Below are positions 41,433-49,616 of a DNA stretch of 64,000 nucleotides, piece by piece; the first letter of the stretch is position 1; each line of letters opens with the position of its first letter. Below the pieces are notes generated by a model that saw nothing but the letters and a program-made list of their open reading frames with translations, made no database searches and was not told the origin of the DNA. The translations under genes and the position numbers were made by a program. Source of the stretch: an uncultured Prevotellaceae bacterium (lineage in GTDB: Bacteria; Bacteroidota; Bacteroidia; Bacteroidales; Muribaculaceae). The DNA is taken from the NCBI GenBank assembly GCA_900320245.1, contig ONRP01000006.1:40584-104583 (forward strand). The letters are read 5' to 3'.

Positions 41433-42956
41433 TTAATGCTTTTCCCAGTATTTGGCGCCCTTGGCTTTCAGTTGCCTGGTGAATTCCATGGCGGCGGCGC
41501 GCGTGGCGGCCTCGTCCTCGGGCTTGGCCCACGCATGGCGGTATCCACGGAACCTGCTCCACTCGCCGCGGGTGAAGTCGGGCACCTGTACGGGCATGTT
41601 CTTGTTGTTCATTGAGAGGCAGCCCAGTTCGGCCAGGCAGCACCACTCGGCCAGGTCATACACGTCGATGTCGAGCGGCAGGCCGTTCTGCAGGCAATAC
41701 ACCAGTCGCGAGTCCATGATGAAGTCCATGCCGCCGTGTCCGCCCACCTCCTTGGCCTCCTCGCCGTAACGTTTCACGAGCGGCGAAGTGAAGGTTTGCA
41801 GCAGCACCTCGGTATCCTCCTTGCTCAGGTAGGAATGACCCGTATATTCTTTGCTGACGTTGACCCCGGCCTTTTTCATCACTTCGGAGGTCAGCGCAAA
41901 GCCCTCAATCGGATATTTGTTGATAAAGCCCTTGGTACCGCTGAGTTGATACATTCGGTTATAGGGTTGCGGCGTCATCACGTTGTGATGAATCTCGATG
42001 ACCTTGCCTTTCTCGGTTGAGATGAGTGTAGTGGTGTGGTCTCCGTTTTTGAAGTCGGGGCAATACTCGCCCGTGCGAGCCTTGAACAGTTCCTGGCCAT
42101 TAAAGGAGCGGGTGTCCATCGCCACTAACGTTCTCATGCGGTCGCCGCGGTGGATGTTCAGCACCTGGGCGATGGGCCCCAGGCCGTGGGTGGGATAAAC
42201 GTCACCACGGAACTTGCTGTTATAGTCCAGGCGCCAGCCCAATTGGTCGTCATCGCCGCGTTTCCAGTACTCGTCCCAGTAGGGCGACAACTCGTGGCGG
42301 TAGGCGCCCTGCACATAGATGACCTCGCCCAGCAGGCCTCGCTGCGCCATATAGAGCGAGTTGAGTTCAAAGAAGTCATAGCAGCAGTTCTCGAGCATCA
42401 TCACGTGCAGGCGCTTGCTCTCGCTCAGGTTGATGAGCGACCAGATTTCGGTCATGTTCATCGCCGAGGGCACCTCGATGGCCACATGATGGCCGTGCTC
42501 CAACGCCTCGCGCGCCACCAGATAATGGTGGAGCCAGTCGGTGGCGATATACACCAAGTCGATGTCGGTGCGCCGGCACAGGTCCTTATAGCCATCCTCA
42601 CCGTAATAGATATCTGCAGGGGGCATGGAGGCTTTGCGCAAGATGTCTTGGCAGCCCTCGGCACGGTCCCGCTCGTGGTCACACAGTGCCTTCACCTCGA
42701 TGCCGGGGATGTGCGTCCAGCGCTCCACCGCGTCAGGGCCGCGCATGCCCAACCCCACAAAAGCGACCCTCACGACCGGTATCTTGTCCACCGTGAGCCC
42801 CAGCGCCGACTTCTGTCCGGCGGGCCGCACTGGCACCTCGGTCACGATGGTCCCGTCCTGGATGGTATAGGGCCAGTTGAACTGCGCCCAAGAACAGATC
42901 GGCAGCAACGCAAAAACCGCCAATAGCAGCGTAACGATATAATTTCTGTGTCTCAT
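41433..42956 (-). CDS. GH109-type Gfo/Idh/MocA protein, probable alpha-N-acetylgalactosaminidase
   Basis: 507 residues. A signal peptide (MRHRNYIVTLLLAVFALLPI) leads to an NAD-binding Rossmann domain with 'VAFVGLGMRGPDAVERW'. 'HVAIEVPSAMNMTEIWSLIN', 'MMLENCCYDFFELNSLYMAQ' and 'GDVYPTHGLGPIAQVLNIHR' are the conserved blocks of GH109, enzymes that remove terminal alpha-GalNAc (blood group A, mucin) by an NAD-dependent mechanism. It is exported, and pairs with the NahK-like kinase downstream. The start is four bases after a -7 box, hence nearly leaderless. Confidence 0.9.
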   Translation of the reverse strand: MRHRNYIVTLLLAVFALLPICSWAQFNWPYTIQDGTIVTEVPVRPAGQKSALGLTVDKIPVVRVAFVGLGMRGPDAVERWTHIPGIEVKALCDHERDRAEGCQDILRKASMPPADIYYGEDGYKDLCRRTDIDLVYIATDWLHHYLVAREALEHGHHVAIEVPSAMNMTEIWSLINLSESKRLHVMMLENCCYDFFELNSLYMAQRGLLGEVIYVQGAYRHELSPYWDEYWKRGDDDQLGWRLDYNSKFRGDVYPTHGLGPIAQVLNIHRGDRMRTLVAMDTRSFNGQELFKARTGEYCPDFKNGDHTTTLISTEKGKVIEIHHNVMTPQPYNRMYQLSGTKGFINKYPIEGFALTSEVMKKAGVNVSKEYTGHSYLSKEDTEVLLQTFTSPLVKRYGEEAKEVGGHGGMDFIMDSRLVYCLQNGLPLDIDVYDLAEWCCLAELGCLSMNNKNMPVQVPDFTRGEWSRFRGYRHAWAKPEDEAATRAAAMEFTRQLKAKGAKYWEKH

Positions 42957-42960
42957 AATC

Positions 42961-42968
42961 CAAAAGTA
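42961..42968 (-). promoter_or_regulatory. -7 box (TACTTTTG) of the GH109-type gene
   Basis: Four bases before the ATG on the reverse strand; no good TTTG at -33. Confidence 0.5.
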
Positions 42969-43087
42969 CTTGATAATCAGGATTTATAATATCGAACACA
43001 AAAATATGAAAAAAACCGCGAACAAGGCAAAGATATCAGAAAAAACTTGCGTGAGGGGCATCATACTGTTCTCGATAGAGCAGGGAG

Positions 43088-43105
43088 TATATCGTGTGCG
43101 ATATA
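43088..43105. promoter_or_regulatory. OhrR-type operator palindrome 1
   Basis: TATATCG-TGTG-CGATATA, 7-base arms. It is the best of three related palindromes before the peroxidase gene. Confidence 0.65.
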
Positions 43106-43131
43106 ATGTTAAACTATCTTAAAGTTCAGGA

Positions 43132-43149
43132 TAAATCGCTTGCGATATG
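43132..43149. promoter_or_regulatory. OhrR-type operator palindrome 2, over the -33 box
   Basis: AAATCG-CTTG-CGATAT; its centre CTTG (43139-43142) is also the candidate -33 element. Confidence 0.6.
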
Positions 43150-43169
43150 AATTGTTTGGGGTAAATTTG
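43139..43169 (+). promoter_or_regulatory. Promoter TTG-19-TAAATTTG of the peroxidase operon
   Basis: TTG (43140-43142) and TAAATTTG (43162-43169) are 19 bases apart. Palindromes 2 and 3 overlap the two elements, so a repressor bound there would block polymerase. Confidence 0.6.
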
Positions 43170-43185
43170 TATCGTGAACGATATA
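43168..43185. promoter_or_regulatory. OhrR-type operator palindrome 3, at the start site
   Basis: TGTATCG-TGAA-CGATATA, overlapping the end of the -7 box. Confidence 0.62.
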
Positions 43186-43211
43186 AACAACCAATAATAC
43201 ATGATTCAAAT

Positions 43212-43757
43212 ATGGCAAAGATTTATGATTTCAAGGCTCTGACGAGCAAAGGTAAAGAGATTGACTTCAAGGAGTTTGAAGGCAAGGTATTGCTGATTGT
43301 GAACACCGCCAGCAAGTGTGGTTTCACGCCCCAGTTCGCAGGGCTGGAGGAACTGAACCAGAAGTATAAGGACCAGGGGCTGGTCATCATCGGCTTCCCC
43401 TGCAACCAGTTCAAGGAGCAGGACCCCGCCAGCGACGGAGAAATTGAGCAATTCTGCCAGTTGAACTACGGCGTGACTTTCCAAATCATGAAGAAGACCG
43501 ACGTGAACGGTCCTGCTGCAGTGCCCATCTTCGAGTATCTGAAGGCTCAGGCTCCCACCGAGGAGTACCACGGCCTGAAGGCCAAGGGTGCCGCCCTGCT
43601 CTTCAAGACCCTCAGCACCAGTGTGGAGAAGGACAGCGACATCAAGTGGAATTTCACCAAATTCCTGATTTCGAAGGACGGCGAGACCATCAAGCGCTAC
43701 GCTCCCACCACCGAGCCCAAGGACTTTGAAAAGGATGTTGAAGCCATGCTGGCTTAA
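43212..43757 (+). CDS. Glutathione-peroxidase-family thiol peroxidase
   Basis: 181 residues from ATG 43212. An earlier ATG at 43147 is inside the operator region and is not used. Reduces hydroperoxides, in bacteria usually with thioredoxin. 'LLIVNTASKCGFTPQF' carries the peroxidatic Cys, 'GFPCNQF' the Gln, and 'DIKWNFTKF' the Trp-Asn pair. No selenocysteine. It is followed after 9 bases by the OhrR-type repressor, so the operon is peroxide-inducible and self-regulated by inference. Confidence 0.94.
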   Translation: MAKIYDFKALTSKGKEIDFKEFEGKVLLIVNTASKCGFTPQFAGLEELNQKYKDQGLVIIGFPCNQFKEQDPASDGEIEQFCQLNYGVTFQIMKKTDVNGPAAVPIFEYLKAQAPTEEYHGLKAKGAALLFKTLSTSVEKDSDIKWNFTKFLISKDGETIKRYAPTTEPKDFEKDVEAMLA

Positions 43758-43766
43758 CCAGGGATT

Positions 43767-44207
43767 ATGCACGCTGAACTACAGTTAGACAATCAGATCT
43801 GCTTCCGCCTCTATTCGGCGGCGAGGTTGATCACGCAGGCCTACACGCCGATGCTCAAGGCCTTGGGCATCACCTATCCGCAATACCTCGTGCTGCTGGT
43901 GCTGTGGGAGAAGGACGGCCAGCCCGTGAACGACATCGCCCAACGGTTGCTGCTGGAGACCAACACCGTCACCCCCCTACTCCAACGCATGGAGAAAGAG
44001 GGCATCCTCAGCCGCAAGAGAGGCGACCACGACAAGCGGCAGCACATTGTCAACCTGACGGCCAAAGGGAAACGCCTCGAGAAAAAGGCCTACGAACTGA
44101 TTCCCGCAGCCATGGGCGAGCGCCTCGCTGACTGCCCGCTCAGCCTTGAGGAGTACCAACACCTGGCCCAGGAACTCGACGCCATCATCAACTCATTCAA
44201 GAAATAA
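43767..44207 (+). CDS. ohrR: OhrR-type MarR-family repressor
   Basis: 146 residues. A winged-helix MarR protein with 'QPVNDIAQRLLLETNTVTPL' (recognition helix) and 'RKRGDHDKRQHIVNLTAKGK' (wing). The N-terminal 'LDNQICFRLYSAARLI' holds the redox Cys of OhrR, which senses organic hydroperoxides. Three palindromes before the operon are its likely binding sites. The usual partner Ohr is replaced here by a glutathione-peroxidase. Confidence 0.9.
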   Translation: MHAELQLDNQICFRLYSAARLITQAYTPMLKALGITYPQYLVLLVLWEKDGQPVNDIAQRLLLETNTVTPLLQRMEKEGILSRKRGDHDKRQHIVNLTAKGKRLEKKAYELIPAAMGERLADCPLSLEEYQHLAQELDAIINSFKK

Positions 44208-44212
44208 GAGGA

Positions 44213-44232
44213 TGTGTCACAATTATGACACA
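44213..44232. other. Hairpin TGTGTCA-N6-TGACACA after ohrR
   Basis: 7-base arms, 6-base loop, followed by a CCCGGG-bearing inverted repeat but no T-run. It may be a terminator or processing site before the fusion gene. Confidence 0.45.
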
Positions 44233-44326
44233 CCGCTGCCCGGGTAGGAAGTCCCACTTCGACCGCCCGGGTGACAAACAAAAGGATTTGCTTTAACTAA
44301 ACATTCACCAAATACCAATAACCAAC

Positions 44327-45463
44327 ATGAAGAAAATGATAATAGGCCTTGTGGCCATGATGAGCGTGCTGAGCATGTCGGCACAGGGCATCTACGACAT
44401 CTCGGTCAAAGATGACCTGGGCAATGACGTGTCGCTTGCCGATTACAAGGGCAAGGTGTTGCTGATTGTGAACACCGCCACCCGCTGCGGCTTCACACCC
44501 CAGTATGATGAACTGGAGGCCCTCTACGAGAAATATCATGCCCAGGGCTTTGAAATCCTCGATTTCCCCTGCAACCAGTTTGGCGAGCAGGCTCCCGGTA
44601 CCATCGAGGAGATTCACCAGTTCTGCACGATGAATTTCAATATCAAGTTCCCGCAGTTTGACAAAATCGACGTGAACGGCGCCAACGAGTCCCCACTGTT
44701 TACCTATCTCAAGGCGCAGAAGGGCTTTGGCGGCTTCGACCTAGATGACCAGCGGGGCAAGTTCATGGACGAGATGCTGCGCAAGCAGGATGCCGACTAC
44801 GACAAGAAGAGTGACATCAAGTGGAACTTCACCAAGTTCCTCGTTTCGCGTGACGGCCGCGTCGTGAAGCGTTACGAGCCGACCGACAAGATGACGGATG
44901 TCGATGCCGACATCTTGATGGAGATGAATCCCGTGCTGAGCAACATCATGGCGCGCCGCTCGGTCCGCAAGTATCTCGACAAGCCCGTGGAGCATGAGAA
45001 ACTGGAGGTAATCGTACGTGCCGGCATCAATGCCCCGAGCGGCATGAACCGCCAGCCGTGGATTGTCCGCGTGGTGGAGGACCAGCAACTGATTGCCGAT
45101 GTGAACGAGGTCTTCAAGCGCAACAACCCCGAGCAGGTAGCCCGCGACCCGAATTTCAAGAACATGTTCCGCAACGCCCCTAACCTCATCTGCGTCTGCA
45201 CCCCTGCCGAGGGCGGCGGTGAACTCGATGCCGGCCTGCTGGGCGAGAACATGATGCTCGCGGCACAGGCGATGGGGCTTGGCACCTGCTGCCTGGGCGG
45301 TCCCGTGCGTTTCCTGAACACCAATGCCGACGCCAGGTTCTTCCTTGACCGCCTCGACATCCCCGAGGGCTACAAGTTGAACTACATCCTCGCCATCGGT
45401 TATCCCGACGAGCAGCCCGAGGCCAAACCCCGCGACGCTTCTAAAGTTAAATATATCCAATAA
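44327..45463 (+). CDS. Glutathione peroxidase-nitroreductase fusion, exported
   Basis: 378 residues. A signal peptide (MKKMIIGLVAMMSVLSMSA) precedes a peroxidase domain (about 20-190): 'VNTATRCGFTPQY', 'DFPCNQFGEQAPG' and 'DIKWNFTKF' keep all catalytic residues. Residues about 200-378 are an FMN-dependent nitroreductase: 'IMARRSVRKYLDKPVEHEKL', 'APSGMNRQPWIVRVVED' and 'GLGTCCLGG'. One chain thus combines a thiol peroxidase with a flavin oxidoreductase, both presumably periplasmic. It is downstream of the OhrR operon but 120 bases from it. Confidence 0.9.
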   Translation: MKKMIIGLVAMMSVLSMSAQGIYDISVKDDLGNDVSLADYKGKVLLIVNTATRCGFTPQYDELEALYEKYHAQGFEILDFPCNQFGEQAPGTIEEIHQFCTMNFNIKFPQFDKIDVNGANESPLFTYLKAQKGFGGFDLDDQRGKFMDEMLRKQDADYDKKSDIKWNFTKFLVSRDGRVVKRYEPTDKMTDVDADILMEMNPVLSNIMARRSVRKYLDKPVEHEKLEVIVRAGINAPSGMNRQPWIVRVVEDQQLIADVNEVFKRNNPEQVARDPNFKNMFRNAPNLICVCTPAEGGGELDAGLLGENMMLAAQAMGLGTCCLGGPVRFLNTNADARFFLDRLDIPEGYKLNYILAIGYPDEQPEAKPRDASKVKYIQ

Positions 45464-45485
45464 CCAATTTAAAGGAGACATGAGT

Positions 45486-46049
45486 ATGAAAAGTTTTGGT
45501 TCAAAACCCTGGGTTCTTCCACAACCCGTATTGATTATCGGTACCTACGACATGTATGGCAAGCCCAATGCCATGAACGCGGCATGGGGCGGACAGTGGG
45601 ATAATGGCGAAATCATGATTTCGCTGGGCTCTCACGCCACAACCGATAATCTCAAAAACAACCGTGACCTGACTGTTGCCTTTGCCACCACCCAGACTCT
45701 GGTTGCAGCCGACTACGTGGGCATCACCAGCGGCCGCAACACGCCCGACAAGATGGAGAAGGCGGGTTGGACTGCCGAGAAAGCGCCTAACGTGAATGCG
45801 CCGCTGTTCAAGGAGTTCCCGATGACACTGGAATGCCGTGTGAAGGAGAAACTCGATCAGTCGGAACATGGCTATAACCTCGTTGCACAAATCGTCAACG
45901 TCCTCTGTGATGAGAAATACCTGGCTATCGACGGCGAACCCGATGTGGAGAAAATGGAAATCATCACCTTCGATCCCATTCACCACACCTACATCCAGTT
46001 GGGCAAGAAGGTGGGCAACGCATTTGCCGACGGCGCACAAATCAAGTGA
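45486..46049 (+). CDS. Flavin reductase-like protein
   Basis: 187 residues from ATG 45486. The sequence aaaggag sits eight bases before this ATG, a good ribosome-binding spacing, but only two before the other ATG at 45480. FMN-binding split-barrel fold: 'QPVLIIGTYDMYGKPNAMNA' and 'MISLGSHATTDNLKNNRDLT' are typical of flavin reductase/DIM6-NTAB proteins. It may supply reduced flavin. It lies 22 bases after the fusion gene and is probably co-transcribed. Confidence 0.88.
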   Translation: MKSFGSKPWVLPQPVLIIGTYDMYGKPNAMNAAWGGQWDNGEIMISLGSHATTDNLKNNRDLTVAFATTQTLVAADYVGITSGRNTPDKMEKAGWTAEKAPNVNAPLFKEFPMTLECRVKEKLDQSEHGYNLVAQIVNVLCDEKYLAIDGEPDVEKMEIITFDPIHHTYIQLGKKVGNAFADGAQIK

Positions 46050-46180
46050 GAATCGCGAGCAGTGACGGTGACTTGACGGCATGAACAAATTTGTCAGCCT
46101 TCTCAAGTCCCTGATGCCGACACTCGCGGCGGCTTACGACACAGCGCTGATTTTTGTCACAGCATGACCAACTGACAGTG

Positions 46181-46204
46181 ACTCGCCAGATTTTGGTGGC
46201 GAGT
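46181..46204 (+). terminator. Hairpin after the flavin reductase-like gene
   Basis: ACTCGCCA pairs with TGGCGAGT around an 8-base loop; followed by TATTGT, so a weak terminator at best. Confidence 0.45.
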
Positions 46205-46269
46205 TATTGTCGTGACTGCTCACATTGGCAGGCATCAGACCAATTTAACGAACAAAAAACTATACCATC

Positions 46270-46911
46270 ATGAAGAAGATTATCATTATTGACGGAGGCC
46301 CGCGCAAGAACTTCAACACGGCCTTGATGTTGCAGAAATTCGCTGAAGGCGCAACCTCGGTGAGCAGTGAGGTTGAAGTCAAAACCGTGCGCCTGTACGG
46401 CCTCGACTACAAGGGCTGCATGTCGTGCATGGCCTGCAAAATCAAGGGCAGGGCGTCCAACGTCTGTAAGTTCAAGGATGCGCTGACGCCTGTCCTGGAA
46501 GAGATTGCCCAAGCCGACGGTCTGGTGCTCGGCTCGCCGATATACTTTGGCGACGTCACGGGCCAGATGCGGACTTTTCTGGAGCGCCTGGCCTTCCCCT
46601 GGCTGTCCTATAATGACTATAGCATGACGGCTCCCAAACGGATGCCCGTGGTGCTGCTGGAAACCATGAACGGAACGCCCGAGCGCAACAACAGCCAGGG
46701 CTACGGCTCGATGGAGTACTGCATCAGGACCGCCCTGGGCGAGCCCGAACGCCTGATCGCCTACAACACCTATCAGGTGAAGAACTACGATAACTTTGAA
46801 CTGGCCGGTTTCTCGGAGGAGGTCAAACGCAAGTATCGCGACGAGCATTGGGAGCAAGACCTGCAGGCGGCCTATGATGCCGGCAAGCGCATGGCCGAGA
46901 AGATTTTATAA
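46270..46911 (+). CDS. NADPH-dependent FMN reductase / flavodoxin-like protein
   Basis: 213 residues. 'IIDGGPRKNFNTALMLQKFA' is the FMN phosphate loop, 'VLGSPIYFGDVTGQMRTFLE' the second FMN site. 'GCMSCMACK' has two Cys-x2-Cys-like pairs that resemble those of iron-sulfur flavoproteins, but too few for a full cluster. Probably an NAD(P)H:acceptor oxidoreductase. The next gene's ATG shares the A of its stop codon (TAATG). Confidence 0.87.
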   Translation: MKKIIIIDGGPRKNFNTALMLQKFAEGATSVSSEVEVKTVRLYGLDYKGCMSCMACKIKGRASNVCKFKDALTPVLEEIAQADGLVLGSPIYFGDVTGQMRTFLERLAFPWLSYNDYSMTAPKRMPVVLLETMNGTPERNNSQGYGSMEYCIRTALGEPERLIAYNTYQVKNYDNFELAGFSEEVKRKYRDEHWEQDLQAAYDAGKRMAEKIL

Positions 46912-47198
46912 TGCCCTCACGTTCACCCAAGCAAGCCATCCGACACGTGTGGCACCGGTTAAAGTCCTGGCTGCAGTCACTCTCATTCAGGACCGGTGTC
47001 ATCGTGCTGGTGTGCTGCATACCCTTCTACATACTGTCCTTTGCCCAGATGCTGCTGCCCATCAGCGTTTCGGCAAAGGGCATATTGTGGACCATCCTCT
47101 TCGGGCTGGCAAAGACCTGCCAGTACGGAGGGCTGACCATCCTGGGCGTCGAGGGCTATAAACGTCTCAAAAACAAACTCAAGCGCAAGAAGTCTTAA
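46911..47198 (+). CDS. Small two-helix membrane protein
   Basis: 95 residues. A basic N-terminus, two transmembrane segments (about 27-48 and 54-76) and a Lys/Arg-rich end (KRLKNKLKRKKS). Translation is coupled to the flavodoxin-like gene by TAATG, so it may tether the enzyme to the membrane. No family is recognised. Confidence 0.72.
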   Translation: MPSRSPKQAIRHVWHRLKSWLQSLSFRTGVIVLVCCIPFYILSFAQMLLPISVSAKGILWTILFGLAKTCQYGGLTILGVEGYKRLKNKLKRKKS

Positions 47199-47220
47199 CG
47201 ACAGATCAATAAATCCTGTT

Positions 47221-48603
47221 TCACTTGCCGATGCAGAAGTGGGCGAAGATTTCGCCGAGGATGTTGTCGGTGGTGATTTCGCCGGTGATTTCGCCGAGCC
47301 AGTGGAGGCACTCGCGGATGTCCTGGTCGAGGAGGTCGCCGCTCAGGCCGCTGTCAAGGCCGTCGATGGCGCGGGCAATCGCGTCACGGGCATGCGTCAG
47401 GGCCTGATAGTGGCGGGCGTTGGTGACGAAGACGGCGTCGCTGTCCACCTCGGGCAGGGCTACGGTCTCGACGATGAGGCTGCGCAGGGCCTCGACGTCG
47501 GCCTCGCTCTTGGCGCTGATGGCCACGACCGGCGTGCCCTCGGGCAAGAGGTCGCTGAGTTCACTCCTCGCGGCGACATCGTCGTCAAGGTCGGTCTTGT
47601 TGAGCACCGCGATGAGCCGTTTGCCCTCGCAGCGGTCAAGGATGTCATGGATCATACTGGTGTCGGCACTGGTGACGTCAACGACCCAGAGCACGATGTT
47701 GGACTTGTCGATAGCCTGCCAGGTGCGTTCGATGCCCATGCGCTCGACGGTGTCGCTCGACTGGCGTATGCCCGCCGTGTCGATGAAGCGGAACAGCGTG
47801 CCACCCATAACCACGGTGTCCTCGATGGTGTCGCGCGTGGTGCCGTGGATGTCGCTCACCAAGGCGCGGTCGTCACGCAGCAGGGCATTCAACAGGGTGG
47901 ACTTGCCGGCATTGGTCTGGCCGACGATGGCCACGGGCACACCGTTGCGGATGGCATTGCCGTCACGGTAACTGTCGGCCAGGCGGCTGATGAGGGCATG
48001 GATGTCGCGCGCCAGGGCCGTCACCTCGCCACGGTCGGCAAAGGTCACATCCTCCTCGCTGAAGTCCAGTTCCAACTCCATCAGCGCAGTGAAGTGCAGA
48101 AGTTTGTCGCGCAGGCCCTTCAACTCGTCGCTGTAACGGCCGCGCATCTGGCTCATCGCCACGTGGTGGGCCGCACGCGACTGGGCCTCGATGACGTCGG
48201 CGACCGCCTCGGCCTGCGAGAGGTCCATACGGCCGTTGGCAAAGGCGCGGCGGGTGAATTCGCCCGCTGTGGCATGGCGGCAACCCGTGTCGATGAGCGT
48301 CTGGATGACCTGCTGCTGAATCCATGTGGAGCCATGGCAAGCCAGTTCCACCACGTCCTCGCCCGTGAACGAGTTGGGCGTGCGGTAAATGGTCAATATC
48401 ACCTGGTCAAGGATTTCGCCCTTGGAGTCCAGGAGTTGTCCCAAGTGTACGGTATGTGTCTTCATGCCGGTCAGCGGCATGCCTTGCCAGCGCTGCTGCA
48501 CGATGTCAAGCGCCTGCGGGCCACTCACACGGATAACGGCGATACCGCCACGGCCCTGCGGGGTCGAGACGGCACAGATGGTGTCATTGTTTAAGTAAAT
48601 CAT
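47221..48603 (-). CDS. mnmE: tRNA-modification GTPase MnmE
   Basis: 460 residues from ATG 48603; an in-frame extension to 48705 is outside the family. With MnmG it adds the carboxymethylaminomethyl group to U34 of tRNAs. N-terminal formyl-THF domain ('TICAVSTPQGRGGIAVIRVS'), helical middle, and the G domain with 'GQTNAGKSTLLNALL', 'DTAGIRQSSD' and 'LNKTDLDD', ending in the catalytic CIGK. The start overlaps the acyltransferase stop by 4 bases. The first 50 codons exist a second time at 51973-52140, so its 5' part has been replaced by recombination. Confidence 0.97.
   Translation of the reverse strand: MIYLNNDTICAVSTPQGRGGIAVIRVSGPQALDIVQQRWQGMPLTGMKTHTVHLGQLLDSKGEILDQVILTIYRTPNSFTGEDVVELACHGSTWIQQQVIQTLIDTGCRHATAGEFTRRAFANGRMDLSQAEAVADVIEAQSRAAHHVAMSQMRGRYSDELKGLRDKLLHFTALMELELDFSEEDVTFADRGEVTALARDIHALISRLADSYRDGNAIRNGVPVAIVGQTNAGKSTLLNALLRDDRALVSDIHGTTRDTIEDTVVMGGTLFRFIDTAGIRQSSDTVERMGIERTWQAIDKSNIVLWVVDVTSADTSMIHDILDRCEGKRLIAVLNKTDLDDDVAARSELSDLLPEGTPVVAISAKSEADVEALRSLIVETVALPEVDSDAVFVTNARHYQALTHARDAIARAIDGLDSGLSGDLLDQDIRECLHWLGEITGEITTDNILGEIFAHFCIGK
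48451..48516. repeat. Left copy of the 66-base mnmE direct repeat
   Basis: Matches 51973-52038 with one mismatch (C at 48467, T at 51989). Outside it the two copies diverge. Confidence 0.9.
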
Positions 48604-49616
48604 ACCCTGAATTGTTTGTGTAGTATTATATGATGTATCCAACTCAATAATATAACAGGAATTAAGTAAATAGTTGTCATAGTTAATGGATAGTTTGGTG
48701 AGCAAAAACTGTTATAAAAAATTAGTCTGACAAATGGATGAACAACAAAAATACTGGGCGAGATAACACCCAAAAAGTAAATCCATCGTGATTTGCATAC
48801 ATTTGAAATACTTAAGAAAAACAGAATTGCCGATACTTCAACCAGTGGAGAAAGAGGTTTGTTTATGAGGCTAACACATAAAGTGATAAATGAAAGAATA
48901 AAGACCAGAGGATTCATTCTATTTGATATAGTGAAATGCGCTTTTGCAGCAATTATTCCCAACACGAACGAAACACCCCATCCCAAGAAATTATGTCTAC
49001 ACCACTTCATCGTGTATTCAGAGGCGAAAAACAAAAGACAAAAGTGTATAAATAAGAATCCTAGACACAAAGCACATAAACACTTAATGTTTAATTTTCG
49101 AATGAAGATGAAAATAATATAGAATTGTAAGATAGCTCAGAAAAACCAATAAACACCTGGCTCCATGCGAAAATCATTCTCTCCATACGCAAAGAAATTG
49201 ATGGTGAATGTCATATGGGCCACAATTGATTTTATGTTATTAGCATTACTAAATATACCCCAATCAAAAAAAACATAGATTACATATAATGGCAGAAAGA
49301 GTTTTACTAACTTTACAATATGGTGTTGAAGATAAGAAAAAATATTGAATTCTGTCTGCTTTTGATTGTACTTTCTTGTCAGGCCATACCCGCTTAAGAA
49401 TAAGAACACAGGCACACCAATCCATCCGGCATATGAGAGGATATACCAGAAAGAATTTTCTGAAAAAACATTTGAGAGAAAAATGTCAACTCGTTCTTGG
49501 TTAAACGACATTTCATTGCATTTAATTTCCAATAAGTGGTCCACAAAGTTGTGAACTATAATAATAGTGATGGCTAAACCTTTAAGTGTTGCACTTTGTT
49601 CTCTACTAATATCCAT
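48600..49616 (-). pseudogene. Acyltransferase-3 (OafA type) gene broken by an in-frame TGA
   Basis: 339 codons in one frame. The N-terminal part (49616-49140) has 'LKGLAITIIIVHNFVDHLLE' and 'VPVFLFLSGYGLTRKYNQKQ', typical of the membrane acyltransferase family that O-acetylates surface glycans. A TGA at 49137-49139 falls after 'PGVYWFF', and the frame goes on as 'AILQFYIIFIFIRKLNIKCL' with more membrane helices to 48600. A single base change (from GGA or CGA) would explain it. The end overlaps the mnmE ATG by 4 bases. Codon use is AT-rich. Confidence 0.82.

Noticed and set aside
43147-43211. Earlier start of the glutathione peroxidase
   Set aside because: The extra residues are encoded by the operator and promoter region and are absent from the family.
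47239-48594. Plus-strand frame of about 450 codons opposite mnmE
   Set aside because: MnmE is unmistakable on the other strand; the frame is rich in Val/Gly/His repeats typical of antisense.
49137-49139. Selenocysteine or recoded TGA in the acyltransferase
   Set aside because: No SECIS-like hairpin is evident after the codon, the family has no catalytic Cys/Sec there, and the site is a membrane helix.
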